Source of the DNA: Spirochaetaceae bacterium
GTDB taxonomy: Bacteria > Spirochaetota > Spirochaetia > DSM-27196 > SKKC01
Length of the DNA stretch: 14,708 bases
NCBI GenBank assembly: GCA_003554375.1
Contig: PWGF01000213.1
Span: 1-14,708 of the forward strand
Reading direction: 5' to 3'
Part shown: piece by piece, positions 1 to 10,000 of the stretch
Numbering within the stretch: position 1 is the stretch's first letter
Layout of the letters: each line of letters starts with the position of its first letter
Made by a program: the position numbers and the translations under genes
Notes under the pieces: generated by a model
Database searches by the model: none
What the model was told of the DNA's origin: nothing
Seen by the model: the letters and a program-made list of their open reading frames with translations, nothing else

Positions 1-2
1 CG

Positions 3-53
3 GTGAACTTCTTCGATCTGCGCGTGAAGGAGCTGCTGTGTAAGCCGCTGTAG
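3..53 (+). CDS. possible 3' end of a gene entering from the left
   Basis: An open frame from the window edge reads VNFFDLRVKELLCKPL and then stops at TAG 51-53. It is too short to assign to a family. It is listed only because the composition looks protein-like and the following 120 bp look intergenic. The other two plus frames stop earlier or at a similar distance, so it may be chance. Confidence 0.2.
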   Translation: MNFFDLRVKELLCKPL

Positions 54-89
54 CACGGCGCTCCGCCGCCACGTGGAACACATGCCCAT

Positions 90-118
90 TTGACCGTCGT
101 CATTGGCACCGATACGCT
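90..118 (+). promoter_or_regulatory. candidate sigma70-type promoter for the C39/TPR lipoprotein gene
   Basis: TTGACC at 90-95 and TACGCT at 113-118 are separated by 17 bp, about 55 bp before the start codon at 173. The -35 box is a good match (5 of 6) and the -10 box is weak (3 of 6). No clear Shine-Dalgarno precedes the ATG; only a GGGG run at about 162-165 is present. Prediction by eye only. Confidence 0.35.
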
Positions 119-172
119 TGTTTCTCTGAGATAGTGTAGAGAGGGAACTCAGCTTTCTCACGGGGTCTTGTC

Positions 173-1483
173 ATGCGGCGATTTCTCAATAAGCTGTCCG
201 GCTTCCCTTACCGGGCTACTTGCGCACACAACTCTTCATGCAACTCCCGAACCGACCGCTCGACTACGGGTTCATCCGCCCCTTTGTTCGCACCTCTGCT
301 CCTAACCGTCATGATCCTCTCACCTATCGGCCTGTTGCTATCCTCCTGTAGCCAAGACGAGGCTGGAAACCTTGAGCAAACCGCCGGCCGGGAAGCGACC
401 TCAACAGTTACGGAGCACGGTACAACCGGCAACGAAGCCGTAACCGTCGACAGCGAACGCCCCGAGGACAAGAGAGGCCACGACCTGAAGGGCGTCGCTC
501 AGTCGAATTCGAAGGCCACTGAGCACGCTTCCCGGGCCGGTCACTCCGAATCCCGGGGAGATCAGCACGATTCCCGGCCCGCTCCGCCCCAATCCCACTA
601 CATTACCGGCCTTCCGCAGCTATATCAGGAGCGCAACAACTGCTCGGCCGCAGCCACCTCCATTGCGCTGAGCCGTTGGGACATCGACCGATCACAACAG
701 GAGCTTCGCCCCCGGATTCGCCCCGATGAGCGCGCAAAACGGGGCCCACCGGAGCGCATCGTTCGTGTCCTGCAGGACGAGGGGCTCCGTGCACACATTC
801 AACACGGCGGAACCGTGGAGCTTGTGCAAGCACTCGTGGCCGAAGGGATACCAGTGATCGTCCAACAACTCATCGACGCACATGACGAACGCATCGGTCA
901 CTACCGAGTGGTTCGGGGTTATGACCGGGAATCCGGCCGGCTGTACGCCGCGGATCCCCTCCGAGGTGACGACATTCACCTTACCACCGAAGAATTCTAC
1001 GAGGTCTGGCGTCCATTCAGTAATCGCTACATTCCCGTCTATCGCCCCGAACAGCAGGATACTGTGGCGTCGTTACTCGGAGCCGACCACGATTTCAAAG
1101 CCAATCGCGAGCGTACGGCCGACCGTCTACGGGAACGCCTCTCCCGTGACAGGTCCGCGGCACACCTCTGGTTCGCTCTCGGACTAAACCTGTACGACCT
1201 CGGCCGCTATCGCGACGCAGTGGAAGCATACGAACAGGCCCGACAGTACGGACTCTCGCTGAGCGTGATACGCTACGCGCCCTGGATAGCCGCCGCCTAC
1301 AACAACGCAGGCCAACCCCAAGCGGCATATGAAGTAGCGGATGCTCTGCTCACCGATAACCCCGTCTCCGGTCACCTGCTCTGGGAGCGAGCACGGGCTG
1401 CCGAAGCCTTGGGTTACACCGATCGCGCCCGCTCCGATTACCAGCAGGCACGCGAGTACGATCCACTTCTCGAGAGTGACTGA
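173..1483 (+). CDS. predicted lipoprotein with C39-like papain-fold domain and C-terminal TPRs
   Basis: Predicted exported lipoprotein of 436 residues. The hydrophobic segment at about 38-58 ends in a lipobox, LSSC, with the lipidated cysteine at C59. The stretch before it is unusually long (about 37 residues), but the internal Met47 would leave almost no positive n-region, so the ATG at 173 is kept. Residues 60-140 are a polar, low-complexity linker. Residues 141-292 resemble the peptidase_C39-like fold. Q152 and C157 lie in a QERNNC motif, H243 in GHYRVVRGYD and D261 in AADP, giving a plausible Cys-His-Asp triad with an oxyanion Gln. The usual Gly after the Cys is Ser. Residues about 330-432 hold two or three TPR-like helical pairs, for example LGLNLYDLGRYRDAVEAYEQA. 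Known members either cut at Gly-Gly sites or are non-peptidase relatives, so the substrate is unknown. The gene converges on the PBP1C gene with a 13-bp gap and no evident terminator. The domain call is fairly firm and the activity is inferred. Confidence 0.8.
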   Translation: MRRFLNKLSGFPYRATCAHNSSCNSRTDRSTTGSSAPLFAPLLLTVMILSPIGLLLSSCSQDEAGNLEQTAGREATSTVTEHGTTGNEAVTVDSERPEDKRGHDLKGVAQSNSKATEHASRAGHSESRGDQHDSRPAPPQSHYITGLPQLYQERNNCSAAATSIALSRWDIDRSQQELRPRIRPDERAKRGPPERIVRVLQDEGLRAHIQHGGTVELVQALVAEGIPVIVQQLIDAHDERIGHYRVVRGYDRESGRLYAADPLRGDDIHLTTEEFYEVWRPFSNRYIPVYRPEQQDTVASLLGADHDFKANRERTADRLRERLSRDRSAAHLWFALGLNLYDLGRYRDAVEAYEQARQYGLSLSVIRYAPWIAAAYNNAGQPQAAYEVADALLTDNPVSGHLLWERARAAEALGYTDRARSDYQQAREYDPLLESD

Positions 1484-1496
1484 TCTCCCGCGCTGT

Positions 1497-4004
1497 TCAC
1501 CGTACCGACCGATCGGAGCCGACCCGGAACGATACCGTGTCTCTCACCGGCCCCGCTACGGCCACCAACTCGTGGGTGCCCCGAGTAAGCGGAACGCGCA
1601 CATGCAATGGTGGCCGCCCCTCGGCAATGAGAGAGCCGTTCCAGAAGAGCTGGATCGGCTCCTCGCCGTCGCTAATGACCTCCGCCGGCACCCGCTGTTC
1701 ACCCTCGTCCAGCCGAGGAGAGCGATAAAACTGCGCTCCATCGTTGGGACGGGTAATCGTCACCGAGCTTGCCGGCTCCAGATCCGTCTGCTCCAAATCC
1801 CCCGGCTCGGGCGCCGCCGGCTCCAGCACCGTCCCGCTCGCGCGGGACTCGTCGCTGCCGCCGGCCCCGGCCGCAGCGTAGCCCCCTTCCCCTCCCCCGG
1901 AACCGTCCACGCCGCCAAGACTCTCCCTGCCGGCGGAATCATCTGCAATGCCGGAACCATCTTCGCCTTCGGATACACCGAGGCCGCGTGCCTTGGCCCA
2001 TGCCTGATACTCAACCGGATAACGGACCGGCCCGCCGGGCGCCGTATGCCACGTATCCCGAGGGGGATATTCACCCTTCGGAAACAGTTCACGAATGCTG
2101 CCGCCCTGCGGCGGGTCATACTTCATGCCCGAAACCGGCGAAATCTGAACCGTATGCACGTCGTCGAGCGGAGGGAAGCTGCTCTCCGGATCATGAAAGC
2201 TCGATAAGAACCCAATTGCCGCGCGGGCCGGAAAAGAGCTTCCCGGGCTGCCAATTACCGTCGATCCGTCGACATTTCCCATCCAGACCCCAACCGTTAA
2301 GTCCGGATCGGACGCAACCGCCCAGATGTCGGAGAATTGATCGCCGGTGCCGGTCTTCGCGATTGTGGGAAAATCGGTATCCAGCGCCGAACGGCGGCCG
2401 AACCCCAGCGCCCGCTCCGCTTTATCACTGAGTATATCGCGGATGATCTGCGCCGTCGCGCGCGAGAAGACCCGCTCCGGGCCTTCCGTCCGCGCAGAGC
2501 CTTCGGTCTGCTCGGAGCCTTCGGTCGGCGCAGAGCCTTCCGTCTCCTCGTCGGTGAGCACAGCAAACGGAATAAGCTCGCCGTCGTTGGGAAACACGGT
2601 AAACGCCCGGACAAGGTCAAGAAGCCGTATTTCCATGTTCCCGACGGCAATACCCGGTCCCACGACGTGACGTTGCGAATCCACATCGCTGAACCCTAGA
2701 TCGCTCAGAAGATCGGAGAATTCCGAAACGCCCAGCTGCATTGCCGTGTATACCGCGGGCACATTCAAGCTTGATGCCAGTGCGGTTCTGAGGCGCACCG
2801 GTCCCGCGTATCGCCCGGAGAAGTTTCGCGGCATATACGCTTCCTCGCCACCAAACACCTGCGGGAGATCCGGCAATATGGTCGAAGCGGTGTAGTCCTC
2901 TTTGAGCGCCAACGCATAGAGAAAAGGCTTGAGCGTGGACCCCGAATGCCGTCGAGTGCGGACGGTGTTGATCATTCCCCCGTGTTCGGTGTCGTAGTAA
3001 TCGACACTCCCGACGTATGCGCGCACCTCTCCACGCCGGTGATCTACCGCAACGGCACCGCCGTTTCGAATACGACTGAACTCCGCCAGTTGAAATGCCG
3101 CCCGGAGCTCCTGTTCCAGCTCCCGTTGCATACCCAGATCCAGTGTCGTTTGCACGCGTCCACCGCTGCTGCGCGTTTCCGCAGGCAATGCCTCGGCAAC
3201 CTCAAGACGGAAATGGGGCGCAATCCGCTGAGTCCGTGACTCCAGGCGCCGGTACGCTTCCGCTCGCTCCCTGCCTCGATCGAGCGCGCCCGTAAGTTGC
3301 TCACGGTCCGTTTCTATTCCCGCTGCCTCGGCCGTTACGAGCGCCGCGGCAACGAGCTGCTCAGGATTCCGGTGAGGATGGTAGTATTGTGGCCGGCGTG
3401 GAATGACCGAAAGGAGGAGCGCTTCCTCCTCTTCCAGCCGGCTAACCGGAACTCCGAAGAACAGGCGCGACGCCGATTCGATGCCCTCGACGTTACTCCC
3501 AAAGGGCAAGCCGTTTACGTACAGCTCCAGCAGCTCACTCTTGGAATACCGCGTTTCCAGTCGCACGGCATTCCATGTTTCCATAAGCTTGCCCCGGAAA
3601 CCACCGCCGTGCGGAGAGACTATCCTTGCAAGCTGCATGGTTACTGTCGAGGCTCCGGAAACCACCTTCCCCGCCCGAATGTTCTGATGCACTGACCGGG
3701 CCACTGCCAACGGATCAACGCCCGGATGGAAGAAGAACCGCCTATCCTCCGCGGCAAGCAGCGTCTCGATCACCTCCTCGGGGATATCTTCCAATGCAAC
3801 CGTATAACGACGGGTCCCTTCTTCCCCATGCAGGAAGCCGATTCGCTGATTGCCGCGGTCAAACAGCTCCACCGTGCGTGGACCTCTCACATACCGTTCG
3901 AGCGCCGGAAAAGGCGTTGCCCGAAGCACGGCGAACACGGCGACTATCCCCATGAGCACCCCGAGTATCCAGATCACGCTTTTCCGGCACATACCCATCG
4001 TCAC
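1497..4004 (-). CDS. pbpC: penicillin-binding protein 1C (bifunctional transglycosylase/transpeptidase)
   Basis: Inner-membrane class A PBP of 835 residues, expected to polymerise and crosslink peptidoglycan in the periplasm. A single N-terminal transmembrane helix lies at about 8-27. The GT51 domain (about 60-245) shows AAEDRRFF with catalytic Glu86, then GASTVTMQLAR (117-127) and ELLELYVNGLPFG (157-169). The transpeptidase domain carries S356-T-L-K359, S412-L-N414 and K550-T-G552, so both activities look intact. A Gly/Ser/Asp/Glu-rich linker at about 675-747 leads to a C-terminal beta domain (about 748-830) like the BiPBP_C domain typical of PBP1C. A short TEGS-type repeat at about 488-510 lies between the SxN and KTG motifs. 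The listed GTG start overlaps the stop of the upstream macroglobulin gene by one base (TAGTG). ATG codons at 3998 and 3992 are alternatives; a GAG at a suitable distance slightly favours 3998. The gene is probably translationally coupled to its partner, as in yfhM-pbpC operons. Confidence 0.95.
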   Translation of the reverse strand: MTMGMCRKSVIWILGVLMGIVAVFAVLRATPFPALERYVRGPRTVELFDRGNQRIGFLHGEEGTRRYTVALEDIPEEVIETLLAAEDRRFFFHPGVDPLAVARSVHQNIRAGKVVSGASTVTMQLARIVSPHGGGFRGKLMETWNAVRLETRYSKSELLELYVNGLPFGSNVEGIESASRLFFGVPVSRLEEEEALLLSVIPRRPQYYHPHRNPEQLVAAALVTAEAAGIETDREQLTGALDRGRERAEAYRRLESRTQRIAPHFRLEVAEALPAETRSSGGRVQTTLDLGMQRELEQELRAAFQLAEFSRIRNGGAVAVDHRRGEVRAYVGSVDYYDTEHGGMINTVRTRRHSGSTLKPFLYALALKEDYTASTILPDLPQVFGGEEAYMPRNFSGRYAGPVRLRTALASSLNVPAVYTAMQLGVSEFSDLLSDLGFSDVDSQRHVVGPGIAVGNMEIRLLDLVRAFTVFPNDGELIPFAVLTDEETEGSAPTEGSEQTEGSARTEGPERVFSRATAQIIRDILSDKAERALGFGRRSALDTDFPTIAKTGTGDQFSDIWAVASDPDLTVGVWMGNVDGSTVIGSPGSSFPARAAIGFLSSFHDPESSFPPLDDVHTVQISPVSGMKYDPPQGGSIRELFPKGEYPPRDTWHTAPGGPVRYPVEYQAWAKARGLGVSEGEDGSGIADDSAGRESLGGVDGSGGGEGGYAAAGAGGSDESRASGTVLEPAAPEPGDLEQTDLEPASSVTITRPNDGAQFYRSPRLDEGEQRVPAEVISDGEEPIQLFWNGSLIAEGRPPLHVRVPLTRGTHELVAVAGPVRDTVSFRVGSDRSVR
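2479..2550 (-). repeat. four tandem 18-bp repeats inside pbpC
   Basis: Four direct 18-bp units lie at 2479-2496, 2497-2514, 2515-2532 and 2533-2550, each beginning GAGCCTTC or a one- or two-base variant on the plus strand. On the coding strand each unit gives six residues around a TEG(S/P) core. Unit gain or loss would keep the frame. The repeats fall in a surface-loop position between the SLN and KTG motifs of the transpeptidase domain. Confidence 0.8.
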
Positions 4005-7000
4005 TACTCAATTACACCGAGCTCACCGTCACTTCTTCCGAATACCTCTTCCTCACCCTCGACCTCAATGTGAGCAGGCGGTACCGGATACACACCAGGC
4101 GTCACCGCACGCGCAAGGAAGCTTACCGTGCGGCTTCCCGGATAGAGGTGCGGGAAGTAATAGGTGACTTCACCGGGATAGATCCGCTGCTCCGGCTCCA
4201 GCCAATAGAACCTCCACGCTCCGGGACGGAAATGAACGAAGCCTTCTGCTATGTATGTGGCCTCGTCCCCGTACTCGGTTTCCCGTGTCCACTCATGCCC
4301 GGTAACGCCGCCTGCTTCATCGTATGAGCTCGTGGTGTCGAGCGAGCCATCGAGGATCTCCATTCCCGACGGAACAGGCACCCGCAGGAACGAGCCGAAA
4401 CGGTTCCGGTCCGCTCCGACCGTAGCAGTGATTCTATACGTCTCCCCCGCCTTAAGCTCCTCGAACGACACTTCATTACCGTCCAGATCCTCTACCGTTC
4501 GGTAGACGCTGAACCCTTCATCCCGGCCGGAGACAACCTCGTTCGGCAGCGCATATGAGAGGGTTGCCGCGTAGAACACCGGCGGTTCTCCGTCCGTCTC
4601 GAAGTCCAAAGGATACAAATATCCCCGATCCAACTCGGAGAGCGGCTCGTCATCCAGTCCGTATTGCTCTCCGACCGGGGCCTCGTGCAGCGCCTCCAGC
4701 TCTCCCTCAAACAGCTCATGTTCGGCGAGCCGAGCCGAAACCGTTGCCGTGTCGGCCGCGTCCACATCCGCTATAGCGGTGGCAACCGCTTTTGCCGCCC
4801 ATAATACATCCATGGATGAGGTCCAATGGCTTTCGCTCACCGCCTGTCCCATCACTGACAGGAGACGCGCCGGCACGATTGAGTCCGGTGCCAGGTCACG
4901 GTACGCCTTGTACACCGCAGCAGACCGCACGACTGTTGAATCGAAATAGGAACGGGCTTCGTATGTTTCGACAAAGTCGACACTTCGCGTCCCGACCTGC
5001 ACCATGTTGGCAACCGACTCGAACAAGCTCTCCGCCATATCCCGATTGTCGAGCATCTCTGCCGCCACCGCCCCGATTGCGTATCCTCCGACGCCAAGGG
5101 CGTCGCCGATTCCCTGAACCTCCTCCTGGGGCATCGTGTACCGCGCATCCGGTGCAACCCGTGAAAGCAACAACAGCGCCCAAGCCCGCTCAAACGGCGC
5201 TGCATCTTCGTCCAGCGTCAGCGAACGGAGACGGTTCTCCAGCTCATCATAGCTTACTGCTTCCGCTACATCGCGGTGGTCGAACTCGTCCGACTCACGC
5301 AGCCACAGCGCCGCCTCGGCACCAAGAAGCGTTGAGCGCGGTCGCGAATCGTCAACGCTGTCGGTCAGGTGCCTCCAACTCGTAAACCCGCCGTCACTGT
5401 GCTGGAACGCGCCGAGCCGTTCAAATAGCCACGCAGTCCGGTCACGAGAAACACCGACCCGTTCTTCCGAGAGTATATATCCAAGATCATCGCCGAAGAG
5501 CGCATAGGGCGCACTACGATACACAAGCATCTCGAGCGAACGGTCGTCATCTACATCCAGCCATCGGTGGAACGGCCGGCGCAGGTAATCACTCTCTATT
5601 GCAGTGAAGCGCAGCTCCAGTTGCCCGCTACCCGGGAGAATTGTCTCCGGAAGCATTATGCCTTCGGCTTCCGGACCCTCCTCCGCGACATTCCCCGCAA
5701 CCGTGAACGCCTCCCGTGTCGGGTCTTCCCCTACCGGCACCTCAGCGTGAAGCCGCTCGTTCAAGACGCCGCTTCGCACCGTGAAGACAAGCTCTACCGT
5801 ACCCGGTTCTTCAAACGCGAGGTCAAACCGCTCCTCCCGCGTTTCGTTCGGAGCCACCTCTACAATACGGGGCCCGTCAACGGTTGCCTCATGCATCTCA
5901 TCGTCCACCTCGAGCTCAAGAGCTACCGTGACCGCCTCTTCGGTCTGGTTCGTCAATAGTACGCCCGCGGAAGCGGTATCCCGTACACGGAGACGCTGTG
6001 GTACGGTATCGCGAACCGTGAGCGGATTCTCTACCGAAACCTCGTGCTCCTGGAGCCCGAAGCGGTCCTTCTCCATGGCTACGGCGGTTATCCGGTATGT
6101 TGTCAGGGTATCGGGCCAGTTGAACTCCGTCTCCGCATACCCGTCGCTATCGGTTCGGAGCTCAGGTTCAAAAAGCGCAAGCGGCCGGAAGTCTTCTCGA
6201 TCCTCCATATCCACTTCCATGGCGGACGCGGCCTCGGCAACCTTCCCGCCGCCGCCACCGCGTAGATCGTCAATGTCATAGGTTACCGGATCGATAAGCC
6301 TACCGCGGGAGTCAGCGCCCCGTACTGCCAGCGGGAAATGCGAGGAGTCGTAAAAGCGCGCAAGCGGATCAGGTATATGGTACCCCACAAGGTCCAACAC
6401 GCCTCTATCCACCGCAACAAGGGTGACTTCGGCGTTTTCCACCGGCTCCCCGGCACTGGTCACCACCACACCCACAACACCGTCGCTTCCGGGCCGGTAC
6501 GTCTCTCTGTCCGGGTCAATATCGACGTGCAGCTCATAGGGCGAAGGGTTAACCGCAAGCTCCGCAATACCGAACAGGCCTTCCGGCTTGCCGAGATCGG
6601 GCTCGAAGTATGACTCGGGCGGTTCTTCGCGCTCGGTGTTTCCGGAAAGCGCCACGTATACAACGGGAACGTGCTCCTCCGTTACCGGAATCTCGATAAG
6701 CCCCGCCGAGCCTTCTATCTCCACCGTGTCGTAGTCGAGTATGCCTTCCCGTTCGATTGTCAAAAGGTATTCGCCGTCCGGGACCGGCGCCTGCACCACT
6801 ATCTCAGCGGTGTCACCGACCTCATAGCTACTACGGTCGGGTTCCATTTCTATCTCATCAGGGCTGCCGGAGAGCCTTCCGACCCAGTGAGATCCGGTTG
6901 CGAAGAAGCGCTGTTCGGTTACCGCGGTTCCACCGTCCGGATCCTTTCCCGTTACCCGCACGGAATAACTACCGCTTGTCTCGGGGACGAATGTCGCATA

Positions 7001-10000
7001 CCGTGCCTCGCCCGCCTGTAAGGTCACGTCCTCTTCGGCAACGACCTCTTCGACCGTTTCAAACCGGGTGATCACTCTTCCTGCGGGACCGCGTTGTTGG
7101 GTGCGCTCTCGCGAACGCTCAATCCACTCAACCGTGACCGCGGCTTCTCCATCCCAGACGCTTCCGTCAGGCCGTACCGGAACCACCTCCAGCTCCGTTT
7201 CCTCCTCCGCTTCAACGAACGTTGTCCAGCCGCCGCCGCGCGCATCAAGCCGTGTACCAAGATAGAACTCCGCAGGATGGACGAGCACGCTTTCGCTTGC
7301 CGCAAGCTCCTGGCGTGCCTCGTCCTGGACCCGTGCCTCGAGCTCATACTCATGGGTTGCTCCCGCTACGCCGTCGTCTGCGGCACCGAGCGAAACCGTC
7401 GCCCGTCCCGAACCGTCAAGCGAACTTCTCCCCTCATCGACTACCTGTGAGGACCCCGTGCTCCGTGGCCCGAACGAATAATCCGTCCATGTACGTCCCT
7501 CCGGGGAGAACGATCGGGGAGAGCGGAACCATACATAGTGCAGGTCGCCGCCTGCTACCGCGCCGCCGGCAAGAAACTCGGCGGATACTCCGAAGCTCAT
7601 CGTGTCCCCGCGATACAGCGTCTCCGGCGGTGAGCTTACACCCACTTCAAACGCCGCACGCTCGAAGTACGCAACCTGAAAATGAACCCGGTAAGGACCG
7701 CTTACCCCCGGCCGGTCGTACTCTATGACGTAATCCCCCGGCTCGAGATCGTCCGGGAGCTCGATCGTGCCATAAGCGCCGCCGGTCGCGCTCGTTGCAC
7801 CCTCCTCACTCCAGAACTCTTCTCCCCTACGGCCGAGTTGCGCCGCGGAGACTTCAAAGGAGCCCTCATACGGCTCGTATTCTCCGAGCCGCAAGTCCTG
7901 ATCGATTAGTCGCCAGGTAACCGTCTCACCCGGCCGATACAGCTCGCGGTCGGTAAACAGGTAGGGCACTGCCTGACTATCTTCGGCATCTCCAGGACGC
8001 CGGGTGTTGCGCACACCGGCACGGAACACGTTATGATCGTTGTCCGGCCGGTATCGCACCCGGTCGCGCCCGTAGCGGATATCGAGTTCCAGCGCATCCC
8101 AGCCCCGGTGATCGGTTAAGTAGCGGGCATACTCCCCCGGTTCAAGCTCGATCGCGGCAAGCCCGTCTTCGCCGGTAACCGCGTTCCAGCGCTCCCCTGT
8201 GCGATCCTCGTGCAGCAACTCTACGTCCGCACCGGCAACCGGTTCCCCGGTTTCAAGGGAGTGCACCCACGTAAGAACCGTGTTGTGTGCATAACGGGTG
8301 GTTACGCCGAGATCCGTTACCTGCAGTTGTAGATCGACCTGCCGGTCCGGATCGGGAGAGCCATCTTCAAGGCGGTCCGCGAAGTTCCACGAGACTCCGA
8401 CGAACCCGTATCCGTCCTCGTTCACGTAATCACCGAGATCTACCTCTTCATAGTGCTTTCGATTCCGCTCGATATGGTCCAGGTCATAAGGCTCGAGCGT
8501 ATCCGGCGAAAACCCACTGAACGGATCGTCGGTTTCGTCTACCCGCCATACCCCCGGATCGGGGTTCTGCAGCTCGAAGACGATGCGCGGCGGGAACTGC
8601 GCCTCGAGCATCCGGCTCCCGCGGTTACGGGTGTAGAAGTAGCTGAGCGCTTCAGGTACTTCTATCGTGACCTCGTCGATCGGTGCGCCTGCCTCGATCT
8701 CGGCATCCGCATCCGCGAGGGTTCGCCCGTGTACATCCTCGAGATCCGAGAGAATCTCGATTGTATAGGTCGATTCATACTCCGCCGGCAGATTATCGAA
8801 GCGGATAACGCTCCCGTACCGGCTGATATAGTTCGACAAGTCGTCGACCGGTAGGTCGACATTGAGCACCGCGTTCCAGTTCTGATCGGTCGGAGCATGG
8901 GTGAACCTCAGCAACACCGACGTAGCATCGTCCTGTATCTGTCCGGCACGAGCGTAGGAGAATACCCGATGCGAGTCATACGCAAACGGCTTCAGCGTAT
9001 GAAACGATCTGGTAACCGCCTCATCCCGACCACGGTACTCCGGTTCCGAACGCGCGCCCTCCGCAAGCGTTACATCGATCGAGCTGTTCTCCGGTGGCTC
9101 ACGGTCAAGCTCCAGAACCATTGTGCGTTGCCTTCGGTTCTCTTGGTCTGCCATGTTCTCCGGACGGCGGGCGGAAAAGGAAAGCTCTTCACCGGTCCGC
9201 GCGGCATGCACTGCAAGGTAGTCGACTACATAATCCATATTGACCGGGTAGGAAAACTCGACCGTTACCTGCCTCGCATCCTCCGGCGGAGCGTCGTCAC
9301 GATCGACCGGCGCAGGAGCATCAATCGCGCCGGGATACGCGTCAACCAGATCGAGCGGTTCCCGGTAGAAGCTGAATGCAAACCCTTCTTCAAGCTCCTG
9401 CCCGGTCAGCGCAACGGTATCCCCGCTGATTCGCACCTCATACTCCAGCTGCGCCGTCATCGGATCGTCAGGCTGAAACTGCAGAATCCGCGAGCCTTGC
9501 CAGCGAAACAAGCCGTCCAACTCCGGCTCGATTTCCACAAAAGGATGCTCGCGCATCGGTTCTCCGAGCCGCGCCAACGGAGTCATCGGTTGACTGAAAA
9601 CGACGAAAATGGTGGGCCTGCGAACCTCGACCGGCAACTCCCCGACCGGTCCGAACTCGGTAATCTCAAACGGCTCATCGCTGTCATGGCTGATAAACTG
9701 CTGAGCCTCCTGCCCTCCTTCTATCATCCCGAAGTATTGGACCGGCGAGCCGGCAACCGGTTCCCGCACTTCAAACCAACCGGAAAACGCCTTGGCCCGT
9801 ACTTCCTCACTCTCATTGCGGAGTTGTGCATCGTCGACAAGAACGCCTTCCTCTTCATCCGGGGAACAGGCCGTACCGAAGAGGAATAGAACCGACACAA
9901 CCATTGCGGCCATCGTCACGCGCAACGCCGCGGAATCCCCGAGCATACGCGACTGCTTAAGAGAGCGCCGCCCAACCAGATCATCGCATCCGGAGGGACC

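Noticed and set aside
1341..2207. A 288-codon plus-strand open frame across the end of the C39 gene and pbpC
   Set aside because: It overlaps two well-supported genes; its Pro/Arg-rich composition is that of a shadow of the Gly/Ser linker of PBP1C.
8897..9889. A 330-codon plus-strand open frame opposite the macroglobulin gene
   Set aside because: It lies wholly antisense to a long gene with recognisable domains, is Arg/Leu/His-rich and resembles nothing; a GC-rich shadow frame.
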